A stretch of DNA of 22,815 bases from Desulfurococcales archaeon (GTDB lineage: Archaea; Thermoproteota; Thermoprotei_A; CAZTBM01; SZUA-1508): contig DQVH01000129.1 of assembly GCA_015661855.1 (NCBI GenBank), positions 1-22,815 on the forward strand, given 5' to 3'. Each line of letters opens with the position of its first letter. Position 1 is the first letter of the stretch. Of this stretch, positions 12,907-20,627 are shown piece after piece. The translations under genes were made by a program, and so were the position numbers. Under the pieces are notes generated by a model. It was not told the DNA's origin. It did not search any database and was given only the letters and a program-made list of their open reading frames with translations.

Positions 12907-14205
12907 TTAACATATGTTTAATACTAGTTCACTAAGTTTTCCACTATACTTCTCTATCTCCTCCTCTGAGAATATTAACTGCTGTCCTCCATCAACTACC
13001 ACTTCGCCATTAACTATTAGTGTTTCTAGTTTAGGTTTACCGTAGACCATGAGCTCACATATGTTAGCTAATGGGTAGACCCATGACTCTCTAGGGTCAA
13101 CTCTAAATATAGCAATATTAGCTCTATAACCTTTCTCTATAACACCTGTACCACTTATACCTAGTATGGTGTTTGAGGCTGATATAACACTTTTTAGAAT
13201 ATCGTATGCGCTTAAACTTCTTGATGAACCATAGAGTATATTGTGTATTGTTAGTGTATCCTTTAGTACATCAAGTATGCTATAGCTTGGCCCTTTATCT
13301 AAACTAATAGTGTAGTCTATATTACTACTCACTATATCCATTATTGGTGGTATACCCTCATTTAGTGATAGATTTGTTTCTGGACATAGAATAACTTTTG
13401 AGTTACACTTTGCTATTAACTTGATCTCTCTTAGTGTTACCCATGTACAGTGGGTTAACACTGTATTTGCTGATAATAGTTTTAGAGACTCTAGGTACTC
13501 TACAGGACGTTTCTGATACTTCCCTTTATACTTAGAGACTTCCTCCTTACTCTTAGCAACTTCTATAAATAGTTTACTCTTTAAAGACTTCTCCTTTAAC
13601 ACCTCTGATAGCCTATTTACTACTTCATCATCTAGTATTGGTGTTTGAGCTATAGATAATGCTATACCTATTCTACTCTGAGTTTCCCTCTCTAACTTTA
13701 CATTTAAACTATTTACCCTATCTACTTCACTACTAATATCATCTCCTCTATGTACTGTTTTAGCTAGTATAATGTTTAATCCCAACTTACAAATCTTATC
13801 TAGGTTTAACTGTAATGATCTTATTGAGCCACATATTGTACAGACACCCTGGCTTACTAAGTTATACAACGTTAGGTATAGTGAATATTCTGAGTACTCC
13901 GGTTTATACTGTTTTAAATACTTTAACTCTATACTTTCATACCATTCATGTGGTTCTCTTGAGTAACATGTAAACCTTATGGGGTAGTAGTCGAAGTTTA
14001 CGTATGCTGCAGTTAATGCTGGAATAACTATTCTACCCTTAGCGTTTATTACTAATTCTGCCGCTTTATAATCTTCAGGTATTTCATCATATCTACCGTA
14101 GTCAACTATTTTACCGTTATCTATGTAGATGTATGAGTTTGGTATAATCTCCTCTCTACTCCTCATTGTAACAAGTATACCATTAAATATGAGTATTGAT
14201 GTCAT
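12907..14205 (-). CDS. Amidohydrolase-superfamily protein, probably inactive
   Basis: A 432-residue protein with the full architecture of the MTA/SAH deaminase and TRZ/ATZ amidohydrolases: an N-terminal beta-sandwich (ILIFNGILVTM, then IYIDNGKIVDYG), a TIM barrel, and the C-terminal return of the sandwich (GYRANIAIFRVD, then VIVNGEVVVDGG). The metal site is nevertheless degraded. Where active members read P-G-x-x-N-x-H-x-H, this reads IPALTAAYVNF (His to Y68 and N70). The H-x-H-x-x-E segment reads FIEVAK (ligand His to E215, catalytic Glu to K218). Only H252 (THC) and D303 (SLDKG) remain. A deaminase or hydrolase reaction is therefore unlikely; a regulatory or scaffolding role is inference. 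ATG 14205 matches the family start; GTG at 14274 would add 23 atypical residues. Confidence 0.8.
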   Translation of the reverse strand: MTSILIFNGILVTMRSREEIIPNSYIYIDNGKIVDYGRYDEIPEDYKAAELVINAKGRIVIPALTAAYVNFDYYPIRFTCYSREPHEWYESIELKYLKQYKPEYSEYSLYLTLYNLVSQGVCTICGSIRSLQLNLDKICKLGLNIILAKTVHRGDDISSEVDRVNSLNVKLERETQSRIGIALSIAQTPILDDEVVNRLSEVLKEKSLKSKLFIEVAKSKEEVSKYKGKYQKRPVEYLESLKLLSANTVLTHCTWVTLREIKLIAKCNSKVILCPETNLSLNEGIPPIMDIVSSNIDYTISLDKGPSYSILDVLKDTLTIHNILYGSSRSLSAYDILKSVISASNTILGISGTGVIEKGYRANIAIFRVDPRESWVYPLANICELMVYGKPKLETLIVNGEVVVDGGQQLIFSEEEIEKYSGKLSELVLNIC

Positions 14206-14289
14206 TTGGTTTCTACCCTGTAGTCTATAGTGTTTAGAAGGTGTAGAGGTAAAAAATGTGTATACGTGTTTCACATATTATGTTTACGT

Positions 14290-14820
14290 TTATGACCCTA
14301 CTATCTCCCTTATTTTAGCTATTTTCTCTTCTAACTTTTGTTTAGCCTCTTCTAGTTTAGCGATTTTATTTTTAAGTTCTTCACATTCCTTCTTTAATTT
14401 CTCATTCTCCTTTTTGACTTTCTCAAGTTCCTCCTTTAACTTTCTTTCTCTTTCTGTTTCAACTGGTGCTACTCTTGTAACTATTTCCGGTAGTTCTATT
14501 TTTACTCCTTCCCTTAGGAATTTCTCGTAGGTTTCTCTAACAAGTTTACCTGCTTTAGTTTTTCCCGTTAAATGGTTTCTTATTGTTCCCTCACTTCTAC
14601 CTAGTTCGTCAGCTATTTGTGGTACTGTGTATCCCGCTTTCTCTCTAGCTAGTGCTGCAGCTGCTACAGCTAAACTATCAACCCATGTTAATCTTTCTTC
14701 AGCTTTCTGAATTTCCTCGAGTACATCTGGTCTAAATAGTGTTGCTATGAGTAGTGCTGCCTCTAGTTTATGTATATCCTGTTTTCCTACAGGTCTTAGG
14801 GGTACTTCCTCAATTGACAT
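14290..14820 (-). CDS. HTH DNA-binding protein with C-terminal coiled coil
   Basis: A 176-residue crenarchaeal-type regulator. Residues about 15-60 are helical (KLEAALLIATLFRPDVLEEI, then WVDSLAVAAAALAREKAG). Residues 64-94 hold a clear helix-turn-helix (YTVPQIADELGRSEGTIRNH followed by LTGKTKAGKLV). After a linker (EIVTRVAPVETERE), residues about 122-172 form a long, nearly uninterrupted coiled coil of KELEK-type heptads. This arrangement suggests a dimeric, DNA-bound regulator or architectural protein. ATG follows GGTGAAAGG. It is the last gene before a minus-strand stretch of metabolic genes and is divergent from the unknown protein at 14911. The targets are not evident. Confidence 0.75.
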   Translation of the reverse strand: MSIEEVPLRPVGKQDIHKLEAALLIATLFRPDVLEEIQKAEERLTWVDSLAVAAAALAREKAGYTVPQIADELGRSEGTIRNHLTGKTKAGKLVRETYEKFLREGVKIELPEIVTRVAPVETERERKLKEELEKVKKENEKLKKECEELKNKIAKLEEAKQKLEEKIAKIREIVGS

Positions 14821-14910
14821 ACCCTTTCACCGTAACTATTTTGCTCTATTAAGGATATAAGTGTTCTCTTTAACATGTAGTATTGTAGACTTAGTTGGTG
14901 ATTTAACTCA

Positions 14911-15414
14911 ATGGCGGAACTTACATTAAGGATTGGTAGGAGTGTTAAAATCTATGATTATCAGTGTGATATAGTTTTACCTTTAGCTAGTAGTAGTGAT
15001 TTTAAAGTTGGAGTTAAGTGTATTGAGGATGTACCTGGGGGTAGAGTTTTCGAGTTAACAGTTATCTATGATAAATTTGATGAAGTTAAATTGTATACCT
15101 TTCTACACATTAAAGGCTACGTAACATATACTACACTAGAGGGTCAAAGAGAATTCTTCTTAGAGGTTGGTAAGGTTGTTAAGGTTGATAAATACTATGT
15201 TAGCCCTTGGAATAGTGTTGACGTTTATGTTAGTGATGTTGAGTTTTCACATCTAACCAGCAGTATTAGTGAGTTAACTGGTATTATTAGGGAAAGGTAT
15301 TTAAATCTACGTTCTGGTAGAGGTTGGCTTAACTACTTCAAACACCACTCTATACCCGACTTTATAGATAGACTTCGGAGAATCCCATTAAAATTTAATG
15401 TTATTATTGAATAG
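14911..15414 (+). CDS. Uncharacterised protein
   Basis: A 167-residue protein of unknown family. The first about 115 residues are beta-rich (LTLRIGRSVKIYDYQCDIVL, then GGRVFELTVIYDKFDEVKLY, TFLHIKGYVTYTTLEGQREF). The C-terminus is helical and basic (LTGIIRERYLNLRSGRGWLN, then FIDRLRRIPLKFNVIIE). No catalytic or metal motif is visible. ATG follows GGTGAT with eight bases between. It diverges from the HTH/coiled-coil gene, so the two may share regulation, and its 3' end overlaps the convergent sugar-kinase gene by 11 bases. Confidence 0.6.
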   Translation: MAELTLRIGRSVKIYDYQCDIVLPLASSSDFKVGVKCIEDVPGGRVFELTVIYDKFDEVKLYTFLHIKGYVTYTTLEGQREFFLEVGKVVKVDKYYVSPWNSVDVYVSDVEFSHLTSSISELTGIIRERYLNLRSGRGWLNYFKHHSIPDFIDRLRRIPLKFNVIIE

Positions 15415-16396
15415 GTTTTACTACAACTTGTCTTTTTAGTTCACTACCTATACTCTTGAATATACTGTATACTTCACTTTCGTATGGTAGTCCTTTTCTA
15501 GCTCCAGGTTTTGAAACTTTTAATCCTGCAGCAATAGTTGCAATAAGCCCTGATTCAATGAGGCTTCTACCCTTTATAATTGATGAGATTAGTGCTGCTG
15601 CATATACATCTCCAGCTCCAGTAGTATCTACTATAACTTTAGGTTTATAGGGTGGTATATGGATTATACTGTTTCGAGTTAATAGTATTGATCCTTTCTC
15701 ACCCATCTTCAATGCTACAATTTTCACCCCTAAATCGAGTATTTTTATAGCACTATATACATCTCGTGAGCCAACTAGTTTTTCTAGTTCCCTCTGGTTT
15801 AGAAAGAGTATTGTAGTTTTCTCTAGAATATGTTTTAGAGCATTTAATCCCTGTTTAGCAGCTATAGAGCCTGGATCATAGGATATTATGGTTTGTGTTT
15901 TTACAGCTTTAACTACGGTATTATACGCCATCTCCGGTTTAATACTTGCAATATGAATTATCTTTGCCGACTTAAAGTATTCATCATCTACTCTCTCTAT
16001 GTCGAGGTCTAAATTTGCACCCCTAAATGCTATCATTCTTCTAGTTCCATCAGGTTCTACAATTATCAAGACTAGTCCTGTATGTTTACTAGTACTTACT
16101 TGAACTCTTGATACATCTACTCCTTCACTTTTAAACTCTTGTAGTAGTAGTTTACCGTAATCGTCACTACCTATACACCCTATGAATCCTACTCTACACC
16201 CCATACGTGAAGCTGCAATTGCAAAATTTGATGCAGCACCACCACCAGATACTACTAGGTTTAATGACTCCTCAGCTTCATCAGGTCCAGGAACTCTATT
16301 AACGTATAGTGTTATATCGATATTGGCGTTACCTACAGCTATAATATCTAATGGTCTTGAACGTTTAAAATCGAGTTTCAAATCTACTATACTCAT
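15404..16396 (-). CDS. PfkB/ribokinase-family carbohydrate or nucleoside kinase
   Basis: A 330-residue kinase of the PfkB family, which phosphorylates sugars, nucleosides or related alcohols with ATP. Near the N-terminus IIAVGNANIDITLYVNRVP and VVSGGGAASNFAIAASRMG form the substrate-side motif 1 ('G-G-x-x-x-N'). VDTTGAGDVYAAALISSII is PfkB signature 2 with the catalytic aspartate in GAGD. The central GSDDYGK and ILFLNQRELEKL segments are typical. The substrate cannot be read from sequence; archaeal relatives include ribokinase, nucleoside kinase and KDG kinase-like members. The frame is open 78 bases further upstream, but that segment holds a box C/D RNA on the other strand. ATG 16396, after GAGGTTA, is the natural start. 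Confidence 0.88.
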   Translation of the reverse strand: MSIVDLKLDFKRSRPLDIIAVGNANIDITLYVNRVPGPDEAEESLNLVVSGGGAASNFAIAASRMGCRVGFIGCIGSDDYGKLLLQEFKSEGVDVSRVQVSTSKHTGLVLIIVEPDGTRRMIAFRGANLDLDIERVDDEYFKSAKIIHIASIKPEMAYNTVVKAVKTQTIISYDPGSIAAKQGLNALKHILEKTTILFLNQRELEKLVGSRDVYSAIKILDLGVKIVALKMGEKGSILLTRNSIIHIPPYKPKVIVDTTGAGDVYAAALISSIIKGRSLIESGLIATIAAGLKVSKPGARKGLPYESEVYSIFKSIGSELKRQVVVKPIQ

Positions 16397-16419
16397 AGGG
16401 GTTAACCTCATTAGACTAT

Positions 16420-16484
16420 TTTGGGATGATGATCCTTTCCCCTCACCCAACTTGGTGAGGAAAATGGCCGCCACTGACCATAAG
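16420..16484 (+). ncRNA. Box C/D guide sRNA (candidate)
   Basis: All boxes are present on the plus strand. Box C is ATGATGA (16426-16432). A first guide of about 14 bases (TCCTTTCCCCTCAC) follows, then a weak D' (CCAA, 16447-16450), a 4-base spacer, and C' GTGAGGA (16455-16461, six of seven matches). A 12-base second guide, AAATGGCCGCCA (16462-16473), leads to box D CTGA (16474-16477). Flanking TGGG/CCA can close a short terminal stem. It would direct 2'-O-methylation of rRNA or tRNA with fibrillarin, Nop5 and L7Ae. It lies antisense in the gap between the MetRS and PfkB genes. Coordinates of the ends are approximate. Confidence 0.7.
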
Positions 16485-16497
16485 TATTAGGCTTCCC

Positions 16498-18207
16498 CTA
16501 TTCTAGTACACTTGGTCTCTTTATATTTAATCTAATCTTCACTAGTATCTCGTTTACTCTTTTAAGGAAGTCTGGAGGTAGTTTTCTGAATAGTGGCTTT
16601 GGCTTATTTATTTTATGTCCTGGTTTTATATCGAATACCCCTATACTATCCCACTTTTGCTCATGTACGCTTCCAGGTAGGTTTAGTAGATTCCATATTT
16701 TCTCTGCTGAGAATGGTATGAATGGTTCTAATAATATTGCTAGTGATTTAATACTGTTTACTCCAACCCACATTGTTGTTGCAGCATCTTCAGGTTTACT
16801 CTTTATCTTATCCCATGGCGCTTTAGTGTTTAGGTATGCATTACCCTCTCTAGCAATATTTACTACCTCGTTTAATGCTAGTTTTAATCTATTGTTGTCC
16901 ATAAGCTTAGCTACTTTATCTTTCGCTTTCACTATTTTATCTTTGTACTCTAAGTCTACTCTATCTAGCTCTCCAGGTTTAGGTACTACTCCATTATAGT
17001 TTTTATATATGAATGAGAGTACTCTATGTATAAAGTTTCCTATTGCATCATTTAACTCACTATTCACTATTCTATAGAACTCCTTCCATGTGAAGTTTGA
17101 ATCTCTTACTTCAGGCCTCATGTATATTAGTGTAAATCTCCAGTAGTCTGCATCCATTAGTTCTAGTGCTTCATCAATCCATACTCCAATTCCTCTACTT
17201 TTACTAAACTTTTCACCCTCAAATGTTAGATACTCTGTTGCAGCAATCTGCCATGGTAGAGTGTATCCCTCACCTGACGCTATTAGCATTGCTGGAAATA
17301 TTATTGCATGGAATGGTATATTGTCTTTACCTATAAAGTATATGGTTTTAGTGTTTTTATCTAGCCAGTACTCTCTCCATAAGTTTGGTTTACCAATTTT
17401 CTCACTATACTCTTTGGTTGCCGATATGTAGCCTAGGAGTGCATCAAACCATACATATACTGTTTTATTCTCTGCTCCAGGGAATGGTGCTGGAATACCC
17501 CACTTATTATCCCTTGTTACTGCTCTAGGTTTTAAACCCTCCTTAAGCCAGTTTAGACAGAATGCCTTAACGTTATCTGGGAAGTGTGGATGCTCCTCTA
17601 TAAACTTCTTTAGTGTTTCAGCTAGTTTTGGTAAATTGAAGTACCAGTGTTTAGTTTTTCTAATTTCAGGTTTACTATTACAGAACACACACCTAGGGTT
17701 TACTAGTTGTGTAGGCTCTAAGAGTTTACCACAGTTTTCACACTGATCTCCCCTAGCATGGGGGTATTTACAGTAGGGGCATTCACCTACTATAAATCTA
17801 TCTGGTAGGTATATCTGGTCTTTAGGGCAGTATGGCATTTCAATATCCTGTGTAAATATGTAGCCATTCTCATACATTTTCATTAGGAATTCTCTTACAA
17901 ACTCTATATGTGTTTGTGTTTCAGTTCTAGTATAGTTAGAGAATGATATACCAAATTTCTTAAACAGTTCTTTAACATATTCATGTACTTCATCTGTTAA
18001 CTTTTTAGGCTCTAGCCCCCTCTTACGTGCTTCAACTTCTATTGGTGTACCGTGCTCATCAGATCCACTAACGAATATTACATCCTCTCCCTTAAGTCTT
18101 AGATATCTAGCATAAACATCAGCTGATAGTACTGAGCCTATAAGTGTTCCTAAGTGTGGTACAGCATTAACGTAGGGCCATGCTGCACATACAATCCACT
18201 TCCCCAA
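16498..18207 (-). CDS. metG: Methionyl-tRNA synthetase, catalytic subunit
   Basis: A 569-residue class I aminoacyl-tRNA synthetase that charges tRNA-Met. AAWPYVNAVPHLGTLIGSVL carries the HIGH motif as PHLGT, and GEKFSKSRGIGV is the KMSKS loop (KFSKS). The inserted zinc domain (about residues 125-180) has two complete CxxC pairs of knuckles: CPKDQIYLPDRFIVGECPYC, then QCENCG and RCVFCN. GKDNIPFHAIIFPAMLI and the anticodon-binding helical domain follow. The C-terminal tRNA-binding OB domain is missing because it is encoded separately at 9218-9550. TTG start, with GGTGAT five bases before it. Confidence 0.95.
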   Translation of the reverse strand: MGKWIVCAAWPYVNAVPHLGTLIGSVLSADVYARYLRLKGEDVIFVSGSDEHGTPIEVEARKRGLEPKKLTDEVHEYVKELFKKFGISFSNYTRTETQTHIEFVREFLMKMYENGYIFTQDIEMPYCPKDQIYLPDRFIVGECPYCKYPHARGDQCENCGKLLEPTQLVNPRCVFCNSKPEIRKTKHWYFNLPKLAETLKKFIEEHPHFPDNVKAFCLNWLKEGLKPRAVTRDNKWGIPAPFPGAENKTVYVWFDALLGYISATKEYSEKIGKPNLWREYWLDKNTKTIYFIGKDNIPFHAIIFPAMLIASGEGYTLPWQIAATEYLTFEGEKFSKSRGIGVWIDEALELMDADYWRFTLIYMRPEVRDSNFTWKEFYRIVNSELNDAIGNFIHRVLSFIYKNYNGVVPKPGELDRVDLEYKDKIVKAKDKVAKLMDNNRLKLALNEVVNIAREGNAYLNTKAPWDKIKSKPEDAATTMWVGVNSIKSLAILLEPFIPFSAEKIWNLLNLPGSVHEQKWDSIGVFDIKPGHKINKPKPLFRKLPPDFLKRVNEILVKIRLNIKRPSVLE

Positions 18208-18298
18208 ACTACATCACCCACAGGTATACTTCCCTTAAATCTCTATTACCCCTAGAGTTAAACTTTACTATGAACAGCTTATAGCTAGTAGAAAGATA

Positions 18299-18316
18299 TA
18301 TTAGCTTAAAGTCTAT
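18299..18316 (+). promoter_or_regulatory. TATA-like box of the Hsp20 gene
   Basis: TAGCTTAAAGTCTATAATAT lies about 20-40 bases before the Hsp20 ATG, giving a very short leader. The position suits an archaeal promoter; no heat-shock operator can be recognised by eye. Confidence 0.35.
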
Positions 18317-18338
18317 AATATGTTGTGGTGGTAAATAT

Positions 18339-18869
18339 ATGTCTAGAAGGAGAAGAAGCATATGGGATATATTTGATGACATGTTTAGAGAATTTGATGA
18401 ACTATTTAGGGAGTTTGAAGAGGAGCTTCATAGGAGATTCGAGTCAACATTTACTGAGAGATTGTGGAAAGAGGGACCATACATTTACGGATTCAGTATT
18501 ACTATAGGGCCTGACGGTAGACCTGTAATAAGAGAGTTTGGTAATGTTAAAAGAATTGGGCCTGGTGGTAGACCTAAAATTACTGAAGAGTGGGAGCCAT
18601 TAATTGATGTTCTTGAGGATGAAAACTACGTTACTGTAGTTGCTGAAATGCCTGGTGTAAATAAGGAGGATATTAAGGTTAGAGTTAAAGATAATACGTT
18701 AATAATTTCAGCTAAAGGGCCAAATAGGAAGTACTATAAGGAGGTTCCATTACCAACTAAAGTTAAAGTTGAATCAGCTAAAGCTAGCTATAGGAATGGC
18801 GTCTTAGAGGTTAAACTTGAAAAAGTGGAAAAGAAGAAGGAGGAAGGTGTTGAAATAAAGATTGAGTAG
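18339..18869 (+). CDS. hsp20: Small heat-shock protein (Hsp20/alpha-crystallin)
   Basis: A 176-residue chaperone that holds unfolding proteins in a refoldable state. The N-terminal arm is charged and aromatic-rich (RRRRSIWDIFDDMFREFDEL, then HRRFESTFTERLW). The alpha-crystallin domain spans about residues 85-165: EPLIDVLEDENYVTVVAEMP, GVNKEDIKVRVKDNTLIISA, YYKEVPLP and ASYRNGVLEVKLEKV ('A-x-Y-x-N-G-V-L-E'). The closing VEIKIE can serve as the I-x-I-type tail that docks on a neighbouring subunit. Followed 45 bases later by the primase gene on the same strand, but a separate TATA (TTTTTAAAC, 18893-18901) suggests independent transcription. Confidence 0.93.
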   Translation: MSRRRRSIWDIFDDMFREFDELFREFEEELHRRFESTFTERLWKEGPYIYGFSITIGPDGRPVIREFGNVKRIGPGGRPKITEEWEPLIDVLEDENYVTVVAEMPGVNKEDIKVRVKDNTLIISAKGPNRKYYKEVPLPTKVKVESAKASYRNGVLEVKLEKVEKKKEEGVEIKIE

Positions 18870-18914
18870 GATACACACTAATAGAAACTAGGTCTTTTTA
18901 AACACTATTCTATA

Positions 18915-20066
18915 TTGAGTGATTATGTGTTGCCCGAGAAACTAGTAGTTATAGATCTACTTAAGTACCCATTTCTAGTAGACTTTAATGAGTATTTAAG
19001 GAAGAGGTATGGTGATGGTGTAACACTCAATGAGGTTATCCAGCTAGTTACGTTAGAGAATACAGTTGTTAAGAGAGCTAGAGAGAGGATTTACTGTGCT
19101 CTTAAGGGTAATGTTATTAGGGATGCTAGTGGACGTTTAACAGTTGATGATGAGATTTTAGCATACAATCTTAGCTTAATAATACTATCATATGTAGGTG
19201 ATAGATGGCTTAATAGGAGATACGCTATTATGGAGTCTAAGAGAGTCTACAACCACCTATTAAATGAGAGTAGTAGTGTTCTAGAGTATATTTCGAAATT
19301 TCTCGATGTAAAACTCGTTTATATTGGTAGTGAGGGTGTTAAGATACCTGTTAATGAGGTTAGAGGTAAAGTTGTTTACGAAGTTCTACCCTACAGGATC
19401 GACATAGTAGACTACCTTAAGGTTTTAAGGCTTTTAACAGATCCATCATGGAAACTTGTTAACCAAGTAGTTCATGAGGGTAAAGTGTATTTATCCCATA
19501 GGAGAGCTGCAAGACTACTCTCAGAAATCCTAGCTTACAAAATATGTGAGTGTATAAGAGTTATTGAATCTAAACCTCCAGAGCCAATAGCTAAAATTGT
19601 TGATGAGATTAGAGAGTCACTTAAAAAGTATATCCACGATTATAGTGAAGGTGAGAGTACAGGTAAAGTTGAGGGTGAAGGTAGGGTTTACGAGTTACCT
19701 TCAAAAGTATTCTTTGAAGCATTCCCTCCATGTATAACTAAGTTGTATAACGATGCTACTAGTGGTGTCGATTTACCTCATCACGCCCGTTTCGCGTTAG
19801 CAACATTCCTTTTAAGAGTTGGTATGGAGGTTGATGAGGTAGTTAAGGTATTTAGTAGAATGCCAGACTTTAAAGAGAATATTGCTAGATACCAGGTAGA
19901 GCATTTAGCTGGTTTAAGGGGTTCACGTAAAAAATATTTACCCTTCAACTGTAGTACTATGCGTACTCTCGGTTTATGTATTGGAGAGTGTAATGTTAAG
20001 AACCCCCTAGTATACTATATGAGAGCTGTAAGGAGGATACTCAAGTCAGCAGGTAGTAGAAAGTAG
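18915..20066 (+). CDS. priL: DNA primase large subunit PriL
   Basis: A 383-residue non-catalytic primase subunit that partners PriS to make RNA/DNA primers for replication. The C-terminal domain carries four cysteines for the [4Fe-4S] cluster: C273 (EAFPPCITKL), C346 (YLPFNCSTMR), C355 and C359 (GLCIGECNVKNPL). The HHARFALATFLLRVGM segment is characteristic, and an N-terminal helical domain precedes it. The start is uncertain. TTG 18915 gives MSDYVLPEKL; GTG 18927 and TTG 18930 are also in frame, and GTGAT lies six bases before the last. A TATA box at 18893-18901 is close enough that the mRNA may be nearly leaderless. The small catalytic subunit is not in this window. Confidence 0.93.
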   Translation: MSDYVLPEKLVVIDLLKYPFLVDFNEYLRKRYGDGVTLNEVIQLVTLENTVVKRARERIYCALKGNVIRDASGRLTVDDEILAYNLSLIILSYVGDRWLNRRYAIMESKRVYNHLLNESSSVLEYISKFLDVKLVYIGSEGVKIPVNEVRGKVVYEVLPYRIDIVDYLKVLRLLTDPSWKLVNQVVHEGKVYLSHRRAARLLSEILAYKICECIRVIESKPPEPIAKIVDEIRESLKKYIHDYSEGESTGKVEGEGRVYELPSKVFFEAFPPCITKLYNDATSGVDLPHHARFALATFLLRVGMEVDEVVKVFSRMPDFKENIARYQVEHLAGLRGSRKKYLPFNCSTMRTLGLCIGECNVKNPLVYYMRAVRRILKSAGSRK

Positions 20067-20078
20067 TGTTTAATTGTT

Positions 20079-20609
20079 CTATTTAATTTTAAAAACTATT
20101 CTCTCATAACCTTTTATTCTATCTCCTCTTCTACTCCACAAGTATACTATTCGTCCATCTACTACATCATAGTCACTTGATGATACAACTTCCACTATTT
20201 CAAATCTCTGAGGAAAAACCCAGTATACTTCATAGTCGTATTCAGCTACTGTATCTTCATAGTAATTTTCGTACACGTTTATACCCTTCCTAAATTTACC
20301 TTTAAAGTTTATTATGAAGGTTATGTATGGATTATCTTCAAAACCGTTATGCTCTATGTTTACTAGTTGTACTTTAGGGTATACTCTTTCACCATTTATG
20401 TATACTCTCTCCTCATCTAGTGCTTGCTGCATATTACTATAGAGTTTCTCTATCTCCCTCTCATACTCTTGGGGTTTATGGTATAACTGTTTATAGTATG
20501 CTTTAGGATCGTAGTAGTCAAATCTAACTATCTGTGTTATTAGCCCATTCCTTGAAACTATGAAGAATCCTTGAGCATGTATAGGCTTTAAATCTACAGT
20601 CTCAACTAT
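20079..20609 (-). CDS. Uncharacterised protein beside the Cas4-like nuclease, apparent ATA start
   Basis: A 176-residue protein I do not recognise. It is rich in tyrosine and acidic residues (VRFDYYDPKAYYKQLYHK, then VYENYYEDTVAEYDYEVYWV) and ends in beta-strand-like segments (RIVYLWSRRGDRIKGYERIV). It has no cysteine and no catalytic motif. An in-frame GTG at 20618 lies inside the GAGGTGA ribosome-binding site (20621-20615), so it is a poor start; ATA at 20609, five bases after GAGGTGA, has ideal spacing. ATT at 20612 is another non-standard choice, two bases from the site. It begins within 20 bases of the Cas4-like gene's stop and is surely in the same operon, pointing to a DNA-processing link. 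Confidence 0.65.
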   Translation of the reverse strand: MVETVDLKPIHAQGFFIVSRNGLITQIVRFDYYDPKAYYKQLYHKPQEYEREIEKLYSNMQQALDEERVYINGERVYPKVQLVNIEHNGFEDNPYITFIINFKGKFRKGINVYENYYEDTVAEYDYEVYWVFPQRFEIVEVVSSSDYDVVDGRIVYLWSRRGDRIKGYERIVFKIK

Positions 20610-20614
20610 AATAG

Positions 20615-20621
20615 TCACCTC
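20615..20621 (-). promoter_or_regulatory. Ribosome-binding site GAGGTGA favouring an ATA start
   Basis: GAGGTGA on the minus strand is a seven-base match to GGAGGTGATC. The only usual start codon nearby (GTG 20618) lies within it. ATA 20609 follows after five bases. Confidence 0.6.
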
Positions 20622-20627
20622 ATAATA

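Noticed and set aside
14206..14274. Longer start of the amidohydrolase gene at GTG 14274
   Set aside because: The added 23 residues have no family counterpart, while ATG 14205 begins the expected beta-strand directly.
16397..16474. Longer PfkB kinase reading from an ATG at 16474
   Set aside because: The extra 26 residues do not match kinase N-termini, and the stretch holds a box C/D RNA; ATG 16396 has GAGGTTA before it.
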